From the NCBI RefSeq assembly GCF_000473995.1, contig NC_022571.1:4123416-4187415 (forward strand): a stretch of 64,000 nucleotides of DNA, in the 5' to 3' direction. The notes under the pieces were generated by a model. That model was not told the DNA's origin, did not search any database, and saw nothing but the letters and a program-made list of their open reading frames with translations. Of this stretch, positions 54,626 through 62,944 are shown in pieces. Origin of the DNA: Clostridium saccharobutylicum DSM 13864. Its GTDB lineage: Bacteria; Bacillota; Clostridia; Clostridiales; Clostridiaceae. Every line of letters starts with the position of its first letter. Position 1 is the first letter of the stretch. A program made the translations under genes and the position numbers.

Positions 54626-55381
54626 TTATGCTATAGGAGCCATGAGTATTTTTCCTGTTCCACGATATACATTAACAAAACCTTCACCTGAAACAGCTGA
54701 TCCAATTAGGCTTTTACTAGACTTTTCAACTCTAAAGTCCAATGTGTTAGACCAAGCAATTGCAAAGTTTCCATCAATTCTAACCTCATCATTATCTAAT
54801 ACAAATTCTATAAGTTCATCTCTTGGAACCGGACTTTCTAAAACAGCAATTCCTTCTCCTTTAAGGCACAAATTAAATAATCCTTCTTTTCCAAGCACTG
54901 CTGAAGAAATGTTAGTTCTAGCTACAATTTTTTGTTGAACCTTCGATTCACAAGCAAGAAAAAGCCCATCATCTAGCACCATTCCATCCCATTTTGAAAC
55001 ATCTTCAATTAAAATGTACTTATATGTAGGCTCTAACATTAATAAGCCGTCTCCTTGATATTTAGGTTTAATTGTAGATTCTTTTGTAACTTTAGAAGAT
55101 ATGGCTTTTCCAAGTAAATCACCAATTCCTTTAACATCAGCTGACATCTTAACACTTCCTGCTGTCCATTGCATTGCCCCTGCACTAATCGTATATGCAT
55201 TTCCTTTTAACTCAATTAAGACTTGTCTCTTTCTAACATTCATTTCTGAAGCAAAATATGCAGCCATTGCATTTGCAGTAGTTACACTTAAGTCTTTTTT
55301 GTATTCTATAACTTTAACGTCACCTTTGGATTCTATAATTTCAATATTTTTATTTTCAAATAAATTTTTACATGTTACCAT
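54626..55381 (-). CDS. AIM24-family (DUF124) protein
   Basis: This 251-residue beta-rich protein is of the AIM24 type, named after a yeast mitochondrial biogenesis protein. Bacterial roles are unclear. Visible segments are QVLIELKGNAYTISAGAMQW near residue 60, GDGLLMLEPTYKYI, and the C-terminal SGEGFVNVYRGTGKILMAPI typical of the family. The start is ATG at 55381, with GGGAGAA six bases upstream; a GTG five codons earlier overlaps that site. An FNR-type box lies about 125 bases upstream, so it may belong to the same regulon as ric and the flavodoxin gene. Confidence 0.85.
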   Translation of the reverse strand: MVTCKNLFENKNIEIIESKGDVKVIEYKKDLSVTTANAMAAYFASEMNVRKRQVLIELKGNAYTISAGAMQWTAGSVKMSADVKGIGDLLGKAISSKVTKESTIKPKYQGDGLLMLEPTYKYILIEDVSKWDGMVLDDGLFLACESKVQQKIVARTNISSAVLGKEGLFNLCLKGEGIAVLESPVPRDELIEFVLDNDEVRIDGNFAIAWSNTLDFRVEKSSKSLIGSAVSGEGFVNVYRGTGKILMAPIA

Positions 55382-55505
55382 ATTATCTTCTCCCACTTTA
55401 TATGTAATTACAATTAGTCCTCATTATACAATTCAGTATCTTTTCTGTCAAATATTTGTATTGCTGTATACTTCTAATTAATATTCGACTTTAACTTTAA
55501 TAAGA

Positions 55506-55521
55506 TGTGATTGAACTCAAA
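55506..55521 (-). promoter_or_regulatory. FNR-type box upstream of AIM24 gene
   Basis: On the minus strand this reads TTTGAGTTCAATCACA, against the FNR consensus TTGAT-N4-ATCAA. It is the weakest of four similar sites (see 61283, 62220 and 62813) and also lies just past the regulator gene's 3-prime end. Confidence 0.5.
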
Positions 55522-55542
55522 TATAAATTATACAAAAAATAA

Positions 55543-55578
55543 AGTTCATTATCACCTATTTATGTAATAATGAACTCT
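55543..55578 (-). terminator. Terminator of the FNR-type regulator gene
   Basis: AGTTCATTAT (55543-55552) pairs with ATAATGAACT (55566-55575), with T-rich flank on the minus strand (TTTATTTTTTG). Confidence 0.8.
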
Positions 55579-55582
55579 TATT

Positions 55583-56296
55583 TTATATATAATCTTTTAA
55601 ACCTTCTTCATCTAAAATTACTATGCTTTTTGTACCAGCGATCTTTATTAATTCCTCATCTTCAAACTTCTTTAATTTTCTGCTTATGGTTTCACGTGTT
55701 ACTCCAATATAATTAGCCATCTCTTCTCTTGATAATGGCAACTTTATTGATATATGATCATTTATTAACTCTCCATACTTTTCCTTTAAATCAATTAACA
55801 AATATGCCATCCTTGAATCAACATCATTTGTCGCTAGATTTTGTACTAGACTTTCTACTTTTGATAATCTTTCTCCAACAGTTTCTAATACTTTTATTCC
55901 TATCTCTGGATTTTTCATCATTATCTCTTTCATCTCATCTTTTGTAAGAGTACATATCTTTGAATCTACTATTGCTTTTGAATTAAATCCATACTTAGAA
56001 GGCTTTATTAACTCTAACTCTCCAAAAAAATCACCTTCTGAAAGTATATGTAGTATTTGCTCTTTACCATCCTTTGTGTACTTATATAATTTTATCTTTC
56101 CTTCATTTATAAAATAAAGCGTATTTGCTACATTTCCTTCTGTAAAAACAATATCTCCTTTAGTATATTCTTTATGATCAATGGTTTTCACAATCTCCAC
56201 TAATTCCTGATTATTTAAATTTTCAAATATTGGTACTTTACTTGCACAAAGTTCGCCTCTACAATTGTTACAACAATTTTTACAATGAGTATTCAT
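55583..56296 (-). CDS. CRP/FNR-family regulator with N-terminal cysteine cluster
   Basis: This 237-residue protein has a Cys-rich start (MNTHCKNCCNNCRGELC, five Cys in the first 17 residues), a cyclic-nucleotide-like beta-roll (about 25-140, with GDFFGELELI), a dimer helix and a helix-turn-helix REEMANYIGVTRETISRKL. The recognition helix keeps Glu and Ser-Arg (E-x2-SR), the FNR pattern that reads TTGAT half-sites. The cysteines suggest an iron-sulfur cluster sensing oxygen or nitric oxide (inference). Four candidate FNR boxes and the Ric/flavodoxin/DUF2249 genes lie within 8 kb. GGAGAAG precedes the ATG. Confidence 0.9.
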   Translation of the reverse strand: MNTHCKNCCNNCRGELCASKVPIFENLNNQELVEIVKTIDHKEYTKGDIVFTEGNVANTLYFINEGKIKLYKYTKDGKEQILHILSEGDFFGELELIKPSKYGFNSKAIVDSKICTLTKDEMKEIMMKNPEIGIKVLETVGERLSKVESLVQNLATNDVDSRMAYLLIDLKEKYGELINDHISIKLPLSREEMANYIGVTRETISRKLKKFEDEELIKIAGTKSIVILDEEGLKDYI

Positions 56297-56404
56297 ACTT
56301 ACTTCTCCTTTTTAACTATATTATTATGAAAAAATATACTTCATTCTGACTTGTTATTTTATTTCATATATACATTTTAATTAATAAAATTCATAAATAA
56401 TTAA

Positions 56405-56424
56405 TTGTTATCTTATGTTAACAA
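56405..56424. promoter_or_regulatory. TTGTTA-N8-TAACAA dyad upstream of the FNR-type gene
   Basis: TTGTTATCTTATGTTAACAA is a perfect-armed dyad 109-128 bases before the regulator start. The arm spacing is CRP-like. It could be an autoregulatory site, although the arms differ from the TTGAT boxes elsewhere. Confidence 0.5.
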
Positions 56425-56507
56425 ATTGTACTAATTAAACTATTTATATAGTAATAAATAGTTTTCAGACACACCCTAATAATATTTTTTATGTAATATT
56501 ATAATAA

Positions 56508-56548
56508 AAATACTCAAAGCATAAATTCAATTATCCCTTGAGCATTTA
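56508..56548 (-). terminator. Terminator of first gapN
   Basis: AAATACTCAA (56508-56517) pairs with TTGAGCATTT (56539-56548); the single mismatch on the plus strand is a G-U pair in the minus-strand RNA. A related terminator closes the second gapN at 62858. Confidence 0.7.
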
Positions 56549-56635
56549 AAACCAAAACATTTTGTACTATAAAACTTTAATCACATTCAAAGAATAACAG
56601 ATTTATGCACATTATTCTTAAACATTATAATTGTT

Positions 56636-58099
56636 TTATTTAATTGATAAATTTATTATAGTTGCCTTAGGTCTAGACATGGATTCAAGTGAATATTTTA
56701 TTCCTTGAGTTCCCATACCAGAAGACTTTACTCCAAGGAATGGGAAGTTATCAGGTCCTCTTTCTGTTTTATTATTTATTTGCACTGTTCCTACTTCTAG
56801 CTTATCAGCTATATAAAAAGCATCATTTATATTTTGTGTAAATACAGCTCCTTGAAGACCATATTCTGATTTATTAGCTATTTCTATAGCTTCGTCTTTA
56901 TCCTTTACTCTTATAATTGGAATTACTGGTCCAAATGGTTCCTCCCATGCAAGTCTCATATCTGTTGTAACATTATCAATAAGTGTTGGATAAATTAAAT
57001 TGCCTTCTCTTTTTCCTCCAACAACTAAATCTGCTCCTTTTTCTTTTGCTTCCTCAATTAATCCATAAACAAAATCTGCTGCTTTAGTACTAATAAGCGG
57101 AACAACATCTGCATCTTTTTCTAAAGGATTTCCCACAGTAAGCTTCGCCATATTTTCTTTTATTTTTTCTATTAATTTATCTGCTACTTTATCAACCACC
57201 AAAATTCTCTTTACTGCTGTACATCTTTGACCAGAATATGAATATCCACCTGCAACAATATTACTTGCTGTCAATTCTAAATCTGCATCTTCCAAAACTA
57301 TAGCTGCATCCTTGCCTCCTAACTCCATTAAAAGAGGTACCATGCTAGTAATCTTTGAAATTCTCGCACCTATTCCTGTACTACCTGTAAAGTTTATAAA
57401 ATTTATTCCCTTATGAGTAGTAACATAATCTCCAATTTCACTACCTCTTCCTGTAACAGTATTTAATACCCCTTTTGGTACTCCTGCTTCTTCAAATATC
57501 CTAGCTAAACATAACCCGCTTAAGCTTCCTTGAGTTGCAGGTTTTAACACAACTGAATTTCCAACCATTAATGCTGGTGCTATTTTAGATGCTGATAAAT
57601 TTATTGGATAATTAAAAGGAGATATTGCAAGTACAACTCCTAGAGGCTCTCTTCTTACTATTGATACTTTATTATTTTTAGCTCCTGGGAAACTATCTCC
57701 TGGTATACTTTCCCCAGATAAATTCTTAGCGCTATCTGCTGTAAACCTTATAAGATCTGCTGTTCTAGAAACTTCTGATCTACAACTTTTTCTGTCCTTA
57801 GCTATTTCCATCATCATAAGTTCTGATAGTTCATCAATATTTTCTAATAATATATCTGCTGATTTATATAATATTTCTACCTTTTCATTTAAAGTTATGT
57901 TTCTCCATTTTTTTTGAGCTTCTTTTGCAGTTTCTATAGCAATATTAACCTCTTCTTGTGTCATAGCTGGAACTCTTCCTAATAAAGAATTATCTAATGG
58001 TGAATTTATGTCTATAAACTTCCCACTTGCACTGCTTATCCATTCTCCATTTATTAGATTTTTGAAATTATTGTTTTCATCCTTTATATGCTCAAACAT
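56636..58099 (-). CDS. gapN: NADP-dependent non-phosphorylating glyceraldehyde-3-phosphate dehydrogenase
   Basis: This 487-residue aldehyde dehydrogenase oxidises glyceraldehyde-3-phosphate straight to 3-phosphoglycerate, giving NADPH and bypassing one ATP-yielding step. The general-base Glu is in LMELGGKDAAIV, the catalytic Cys in GYSYSGQRCTAVKRILV, and the C-terminal NNKTERGPDNFPFLG is typical of GapN rather than general aldehyde dehydrogenases. GGAGG lies before the ATG. A second, very similar gene begins at 62945. The LysR regulator at 58938 is next to it but separated by repeats. Confidence 0.9.
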   Translation of the reverse strand: MFEHIKDENNNFKNLINGEWISSASGKFIDINSPLDNSLLGRVPAMTQEEVNIAIETAKEAQKKWRNITLNEKVEILYKSADILLENIDELSELMMMEIAKDRKSCRSEVSRTADLIRFTADSAKNLSGESIPGDSFPGAKNNKVSIVRREPLGVVLAISPFNYPINLSASKIAPALMVGNSVVLKPATQGSLSGLCLARIFEEAGVPKGVLNTVTGRGSEIGDYVTTHKGINFINFTGSTGIGARISKITSMVPLLMELGGKDAAIVLEDADLELTASNIVAGGYSYSGQRCTAVKRILVVDKVADKLIEKIKENMAKLTVGNPLEKDADVVPLISTKAADFVYGLIEEAKEKGADLVVGGKREGNLIYPTLIDNVTTDMRLAWEEPFGPVIPIIRVKDKDEAIEIANKSEYGLQGAVFTQNINDAFYIADKLEVGTVQINNKTERGPDNFPFLGVKSSGMGTQGIKYSLESMSRPKATIINLSIK

Positions 58100-58183
58100 A
58101 ATATATTTCCTCCTTAGTTGCCAAAACTATTTTCTACTTCTTTTTATATCTTACCCCAAATTGAGCATTTCAAATCGAGTCTA

Positions 58184-58219
58184 TTTACTTAGATTAATAT
58201 GACTATTAATCTAAGTAAA
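58184..58219. promoter_or_regulatory. 15-bp perfect dyad upstream of gapN
   Basis: TTTACTTAGATTAAT (58184-58198) and ATTAATCTAAGTAAA (58205-58219) are perfectly complementary around ATGACT. It lies 85-120 bases before the gapN start. It is probably an operator or attenuator, as no gene ends there. Confidence 0.55.
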
Positions 58220-58362
58220 AATAAATTCACTGTTATTCAAATCAAATTTTTTTAAAAATATTATAAATAGATTTAATCTAAATAATCAACCGAAAATTTA
58301 CTATTATATATAGACTATATAATAGTAAACAAAATTGAATAGTATTATAAATGTACAACTCA

Positions 58363-58460
58363 CATCTTAGGCTTATGTAATAGATAACCGAAATAGAAGT
58401 CATGCATTTGAATATATATTTAAAGCATAAATGTGATTTATAAATTGAATATCTATAGCG
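58363..58460 (-). repeat. Rep-A element, interior deleted
   Basis: The reverse-oriented outer end CTTAGGCTTATGTAATAGAT leads into ACCGAAATAGAAGTCATGCA, then ATATATATTTAAAGCATAAA and the other end TTGAATATCTATAG. The palindromic interior is missing. No supported gene lies in 58220-58583. Confidence 0.6.
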
Positions 58461-58583
58461 TTTATCAATGGAAAAATATTTGTAGCTCATAAAATAAAAG
58501 TTGTCCAAATTCATGCTTACTTAGTATATAAAACAAAGGTAAGCATGAATCAAACAACTTTTCTCTAAGAAATAACTATATTT

Positions 58584-58924
58584 AGGCACAATCAAAAAAT
58601 AACAAGTCCATCTGCCAAGCCTATTTTGCATCAGATGAAGCTCGATTCGCATACGCTCACTGAGTGCTCTCTGAGTAAGCGACCATCATCAAATCATAGA
58701 TTCGAGATGTCTGCTTAACCGATTCACACCAAATCATTTTTATATGAGGTTAACTCATAAATGAGTTAACTAAGTTCAAGAAACCAAATCATAGATTTGG
58801 ACTTTCACTTATCTGCTCACGTTAGCTGATTCATCTAATAGCCCGCTATGAGATAAATCCACTTCCTTGCCTGATACAAAATAATCATGGCATTTTGGAC
58901 TTGTTATTTATTTGAATGTGCCTT
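58584..58924. repeat. Long Rep-B element
   Basis: AGGCACAATCAAAAAATAAC pairs with TTATTTATTTGAATGTGCCT at the other end, and AAGTCCATCTGCCAAG faces GGCATTTTGGACTT. The interior is longer than in other copies, with extra repeats of AAATCATAGATT near 58695 and 58783. The motif CTAATAGCCCGCTATGAG is shared with 30586 and 51021. It ends 14 bases before the LysR stop codon. Confidence 0.75.
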
Positions 58925-58937
58925 ATTTTCAAACTTC

Positions 58938-59858
58938 TCATATATTAAGTTCATGAATATTATGATAATTTTCATTTTCAGGATCCGTAAACTTCAATAC
59001 ATCTATAAATAATTTCATTGCTGGTGTTAACCATTTGTTCTTATGATATAACACTTGTGTCATCATATTAAAATTACAATCCAAATCTAATTTTACTAAA
59101 CTTCCATTTTTCAATTCATTTTCAACAGTCATAACAGGCAATAACGTAACTCCAAGATTATTCATAACAAAAGATTTGATAGTTTCTATACTTCCAATTT
59201 CCAATGCCAAACGAGGTTTTAAATTTTCTCTATAAAACATTTCTTCAAAAACACTTCTATAACTACATCCCTTCTCTGTGAGAACAAATGATTCATCTAC
59301 GATATCTTCTAATTTAAGATTCTTGTAATCCTTAAGTTTATTTAATGAAGATGCCAGAAGTCCCATTTCTTCCTCATAACACATGGATGAAAAAAAGTCT
59401 TCATCTTCAATAAATTTACCTAATGTAAAAATTAAATCAACATCATTATTTCTTAGCATGTTTTGTAAATCAGATGAAGTTGCTATTCTAATTATTACTT
59501 CTACTTCAGGATATTTCATATGATAATATTTAAGCAGTTCTGGAAGCTTTATTGTACAAAGTGATTCAACAACTCCAATTCTTAGTATTCCTTTAGGATT
59601 ATCTTTATCAGCTACTGCTTCCTTTGCTTCATCTGAAAGATTGATTATCTTTTCAGCATATTCTAGAAAAGTTAGCCCTTTTGATGTTAATTCCATATTC
59701 CGCCCAATTCGATCAAATAATTTTACTCCAAGTTCTTTTTCTAAAAGCTGCATCTGAGTAGTAATTGTAGATTGAGCATATCCTAACTCCTGTGCTGCCT
59801 TTGAATAACTTTTGGCCTTTATAACTTTGCAAAATGTTATTAATTGTCTAAGTTCCAT
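58938..59858 (-). CDS. LysR-family transcriptional regulator
   Basis: This 306-residue regulator has the N-terminal helix-turn-helix MELRQLITFCKVIKAKSYSK then AQSTITTQMQLLEKELG, and a C-terminal substrate-binding fold from about residue 90. The start is ATG at 59858, with GGGGGAT eight bases upstream; the frame is open 17 codons further but without a site. Its target is unknown. Candidates are the adjacent gapN or its own operon. No co-directional partner lies close. Confidence 0.92.
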   Translation of the reverse strand: MELRQLITFCKVIKAKSYSKAAQELGYAQSTITTQMQLLEKELGVKLFDRIGRNMELTSKGLTFLEYAEKIINLSDEAKEAVADKDNPKGILRIGVVESLCTIKLPELLKYYHMKYPEVEVIIRIATSSDLQNMLRNNDVDLIFTLGKFIEDEDFFSSMCYEEEMGLLASSLNKLKDYKNLKLEDIVDESFVLTEKGCSYRSVFEEMFYRENLKPRLALEIGSIETIKSFVMNNLGVTLLPVMTVENELKNGSLVKLDLDCNFNMMTQVLYHKNKWLTPAMKLFIDVLKFTDPENENYHNIHELNI

Positions 59859-60210
59859 ATTATAATCCCCCACATTTATGAAATTCAACAAAATTGAAGT
59901 AATATTCAAATTAATTCAATTTTACTAATATATAATATAATGTTAATATAAAATTATTAAAAATTCAAATATATTTCTAACTTTTACATAATAAATACAA
60001 GGAAAATATTAGCTTTTGCAATCCAAATAATTATGGATTATTGTCCAAAAACTTCAATTATAGCGTAAAATCTAGTGGTGTTCATATAATTTTTGAAAAA
60101 ACAATACTCTTCGTTAAAAAAACAGACTAGAAAATTAAACTTTTAGTGAATTTATAAATATAACTGGGATTAATGATATTAAGAATAAAATTTTAAATAT
60201 ATAGAGGAAA
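59859..60210. other. AT-rich gene-free stretch upstream of the LysR gene
   Basis: About 350 bases with no reading frame that has a ribosome binding site, and no long dyad. It should contain the lysR promoter (upstream sequence contains several TATAAT-like tracts), but I cannot choose one. Confidence 0.4.
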
Positions 60211-60242
60211 AAGGATGTCTCAAAATAATTTGAAACATCCTT
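60211..60242 (-). terminator. Terminator of the diiron-protein gene
   Basis: AAGGATGT (60211-60218) pairs with ACATCCTT (60235-60242), extended by an AAAT/ATTT core, directly before the stop codon region. Confidence 0.75.
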
Positions 60243-60247
60243 CTTTC

Positions 60248-60886
60248 CTATTTAATCTTAAGACAAGGTCCATGACCAGTGGCTACAAATACTGGATTTA
60301 ATTTTATTAAAGATATCTTTAATTTTTCTCGCTTATCGTTATCAGGTACCTGTACTGGTTGAATACTATCTATTTCTTCATTCCAGTCAGCTTCCTTTAT
60401 TGTACCAATTTCTTCTCCATGGCGAAGCATCAAATCGCTACTAAAGAATATTTGGCGCCTATTTTCCATTACTAATAAACCATCCCAAAGATGCATTTCT
60501 GAAGGATAATTAAAGAATTCCAACTCGTAATCATCTGTAGTTAGTTTTTGTCCTTCTTTTTTAATTATCACTTCACATTCAATTCCAAAACCATTCAACT
60601 GACGCGCTGTAACTTCTGAGCATATTACCTTAGCATTTTGAAATTGTTCTAATATTACTGGCAAACCACCACATTCATCTGCTTCAAAATGTGAAACAAA
60701 TATATACTTTAAATCAATGCCATTTAACGATTCTTTTAACTGCGAAAGCATACCTTGTGCCTGATTGACATTACCAGTATGAACTAACAAAGGTTCTTTA
60801 GCATATAACAAATATTGATGAAATGAAAGATTGATCTGTGGTATATGTGTGCTAAATTGATATAACTCATTACCCATGATTCTCAT
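60248..60886 (-). CDS. Flavodiiron-like metallo-beta-lactamase-fold protein without flavodoxin domain
   Basis: This 212-residue protein has the first metal motif HFEADECGG (H-x-E-x-D, the flavodiiron signature in place of HxHxDH), then His in SEMHLWDG, Asp in FFSSDLML and a final His in TGHGPC. This matches the diiron oxygen- or NO-reducing domain of flavodiiron proteins and the oxygen-binding diiron proteins, lacking the flavodoxin part. A separate flavodoxin gene lies nearby (62304). I start at the ATG at 60886 because GGAAGGAG lies seven bases upstream; the frame opens six codons earlier at a TTG overlapping that site. It probably detoxifies oxygen or NO. Confidence 0.8.
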   Translation of the reverse strand: MRIMGNELYQFSTHIPQINLSFHQYLLYAKEPLLVHTGNVNQAQGMLSQLKESLNGIDLKYIFVSHFEADECGGLPVILEQFQNAKVICSEVTARQLNGFGIECEVIIKKEGQKLTTDDYELEFFNYPSEMHLWDGLLVMENRRQIFFSSDLMLRHGEEIGTIKEADWNEEIDSIQPVQVPDNDKREKLKISLIKLNPVFVATGHGPCLKIK

Positions 60887-60907
60887 ATTATACACTCCTT
60901 CCAATTT

Positions 60908-60944
60908 AAATTAAGTGAAGAAAATTAATTTCTTCACTTAATTT
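60908..60944 (-). terminator. Perfect hairpin between DUF2249 and diiron genes
   Basis: AAATTAAGTGAAGAAA (60908-60923) is perfectly complementary to TTTCTTCACTTAATTT (60929-60944). It could terminate or attenuate transcription between the two genes, lowering the second relative to the first. Confidence 0.7.
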
Positions 60945-60953
60945 CATATATTT

Positions 60954-61187
60954 TTATTTTTTTGTAATTGCAACTCGCCAAACTGTTGGACCTTGTTCTA
61001 GGTATTCCCACTCAAATTGATCCGGACGTTCCATAATGAACTGATAGTGTAATGGGCGTGGATCATGATCGTTTATAAGCTCCATTGTTTCCCCCTGTGC
61101 TAAACTCTCAAAAGTTTTAAAAATAGCTGGATGTTTATCCACTGGTTGATATATTCTAACATCTACAGTTGCTGCAAAATTTAACAT
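60954..61187 (-). CDS. DUF2249 protein
   Basis: This 77-residue protein has the family core ELINDHDPRPLHYQF (about 37-51), then QFEWEYLEQGPTVWRVAI. DUF2249 proteins share a TusA-like fold and are often found with hemerythrin-like and nitrosative-stress genes (family knowledge). It is the first gene of the operon with the diiron protein, and an FNR-type box lies about 100 bases upstream. GGAGGA precedes the ATG. Confidence 0.85.
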   Translation of the reverse strand: MLNFAATVDVRIYQPVDKHPAIFKTFESLAQGETMELINDHDPRPLHYQFIMERPDQFEWEYLEQGPTVWRVAITKK

Positions 61188-61282
61188 ACTTAATTCCTCC
61201 TTAGTTTTACCTCTATCTTAAAATTTATTTATTGTTAACTTGTAACTGTACATTTATTATAACTTCATTTTTTTAAATAAAA

Positions 61283-61298
61283 TGTGATTTGAATCAAA
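61283..61298 (-). promoter_or_regulatory. FNR-type box before DUF2249
   Basis: On the minus strand this reads TTTGATTCAAATCACA, matching TTGAT-N4-ATCA(A/C). It lies 96-111 bases upstream of the gene. Confidence 0.7.
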
Positions 61299-61330
61299 CA
61301 TTAATTAAAATTTATAATTTTATCTAAAAA

Positions 61331-61361
61331 CAAATCCCAACTACAATTAAATAGTTAGGAT
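61331..61361 (-). terminator. Terminator of ric
   Basis: AATCCCAACTA (61331-61342) pairs with TAGTTAGGATT (61351-61361), followed by T-rich sequence on the minus strand. It ends the Ric-type gene about 40 bases after its stop codon. Confidence 0.65.
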
Positions 61362-61397
61362 TCTAAATTATAGATAACATTTTCTACTCTCATTTAA

Positions 61398-62111
61398 TTA
61401 GTTATTTTTCAATTCATAAAGCCTTGGAAATAATATATTACTTTCTAAATGTATATGCTTAAATATATCTGCTTCCATTTCTTGTAGTTTAGAATAAGTC
61501 AATCTATAAGTAGTACATGCATTGCTTGGAAGATCATAATCATTAGTTACTTCTCTTAATTCTTTAAGTATATTTCCAGCTCCGATGTGTTCATCTTGTA
61601 ATTGATTAATAATATTTATTGCTTTATCTAAATCAGCTTCACTATTACTTCTTAAATATGCATTAATTGCTGGATATTGAATTGTCTCTTCTTCTATTAA
61701 ATGAGCTTCTAATTCCATCTTAACAGTATGAAATAACTTGTGAACTCTTGAAAGCTCTGGATGCTTTTCTCCATGAACTCTTAATATTTTAGTTGTTAGT
61801 TCACTTATTTTAGGAAGGTTCTCATAAAGATAAGCATGATGTACATTTACTATCTGATCAACTAATTCATCAAGGGGTGCTTCTACCCAATTTCTATCTT
61901 CTGAATAAAGATTATTTTTTAATTTCTCATATGAATCATTTATTCTTTTTAATAATTCTGTTTCTTCAATCCCTTGTTCTTTTATAGCTGTAATCAATAA
62001 CCTATCTCCACCACAGCAAAAATCAATTTTACATTCTTTAAATATATCCGCTGCCTTTGGGAACTCCGTTACTATATCACCTATTTTTTGATTACTATTA
62101 AATTTATTCAT
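61398..62111 (-). CDS. ric: Iron-sulfur cluster repair di-iron protein (Ric/YtfE/ScdA)
   Basis: This 237-residue protein has an N-terminal ScdA domain with DFCCGG (about 31-36), then a hemerythrin-like four-helix domain with His/Glu ligands in VHHAYLYENL, HPELSRVHKLF, EAHLIEEETIQYP and HIHLESNILFPRL. Ric proteins repair iron-sulfur clusters damaged by nitric oxide or peroxide (established). GGAGGA precedes the ATG. An FNR-type box lies about 110 bases upstream. It sits beside flavodoxin, DUF2249 and diiron genes, so the whole cluster looks like a nitrosative-stress set. Confidence 0.95.
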   Translation of the reverse strand: MNKFNSNQKIGDIVTEFPKAADIFKECKIDFCCGGDRLLITAIKEQGIEETELLKRINDSYEKLKNNLYSEDRNWVEAPLDELVDQIVNVHHAYLYENLPKISELTTKILRVHGEKHPELSRVHKLFHTVKMELEAHLIEEETIQYPAINAYLRSNSEADLDKAINIINQLQDEHIGAGNILKELREVTNDYDLPSNACTTYRLTYSKLQEMEADIFKHIHLESNILFPRLYELKNN

Positions 62112-62219
62112 TTTGTTTATTCCTCCTAAATAGTATATTAAAAAATCTTTTATTACTCTTAAAATTTGTTTTTTCTTTAGCTTCTGACTTTATTATAGCT
62201 TTATTGATCTTAATAATAT

Positions 62220-62235
62220 ATGATTCAAATCAAAT
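62220..62235 (-). promoter_or_regulatory. FNR-type box before ric
   Basis: On the minus strand this reads ATTTGATTTGAATCAT, an almost perfect TTGAT-N4-ATCAA dyad. It lies 109-124 bases upstream of ric. Confidence 0.75.
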
Positions 62236-62303
62236 ACAAACTAGTTAACTAAAAGTAGCCAAAATATCTAGTATAAATTTAATATATGTAATCTTAGATT
62301 TTA

Positions 62304-62723
62304 TTATAATTTTGCTATTAATTTTCCAAAATCTCTACATCTGTCTTCATCTTCACCTTCAGGCGATTCCTGTACTGTTAAACCTTCACTTATTAATATA
62401 GCTCTATATGATTTCATTCTCTTTTCCCATTCTGTCATCCATTCACCATTGCCCCATCCCCATGATCCAAAAAGTGCAACCTTCTTTCCTTGTATATTTC
62501 CTTCTAATGATTTAACAAAAGGTTCCATTTCATTTTCATCTAGTTCCTCAGATCCATAAGCCGAACATCCTAAAATCAGTATTTCTTCATTCTTTGCATC
62601 ATCAAGTGACACTGATGAGACTTCTACTAATTCAGCTTTTTTACCTTCTAATTCTATTCCTTCTAATATTAATTCTGCCATCTTTTCTGTATTTCCTGTT
62701 TGACTAAAATAAACAACTTTCAT
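62304..62723 (-). CDS. Flavodoxin
   Basis: This 139-residue FMN protein has phosphate-binding SQTGNTEKMAE at residues 7-17, then ILGCSAYGSEELDE and LFGSWGWGNGEWM as the FMN-stacking loops. It could supply electrons to the flavodiiron-like protein encoded 1.4 kb away, which has no flavodoxin domain of its own (inference). GGAGGA precedes the ATG and an FNR-type box lies about 95 bases upstream. Confidence 0.95.
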   Translation of the reverse strand: MKVVYFSQTGNTEKMAELILEGIELEGKKAELVEVSSVSLDDAKNEEILILGCSAYGSEELDENEMEPFVKSLEGNIQGKKVALFGSWGWGNGEWMTEWEKRMKSYRAILISEGLTVQESPEGEDEDRCRDFGKLIAKL

Positions 62724-62812
62724 ATCAAGTCCTCCTAAATTCCACTATTTATTACTTAAATTTGTTTTTCTTAACTTCTGACATTATTATAACTTTATTT
62801 GTTTTAATAAAA

Positions 62813-62828
62813 TGTGATTAGAATCAAA
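62813..62828 (-). promoter_or_regulatory. FNR-type box before flavodoxin
   Basis: On the minus strand this reads TTTGATTCTAATCACA, close to TTGAT-N4-ATCAA. It lies 90-105 bases upstream of the flavodoxin start. Confidence 0.7.
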
Positions 62829-62857
62829 CACTAACAAAATATTTATTTTTTATAAAA

Positions 62858-62893
62858 ATGCTCAAAAGACACGTTTAATTATCTTTTGAGCAT
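62858..62893 (-). terminator. Terminator of second gapN
   Basis: ATGCTCAAAAGA (62858-62869) is complementary to TCTTTTGAGCAT (62882-62893). It resembles the terminator of the first gapN. Confidence 0.8.
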
Positions 62894-62944
62894 ATAATCA
62901 ATATTAAGATAATGATTTTTATTATTTAAACATTATTATTTCTT

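Noticed and set aside
58278..58514. A 78-codon minus-strand frame
   Set aside because: It is Tyr/Ile-rich, overlaps a Rep-A remnant, has no ribosome binding site and resembles no protein.
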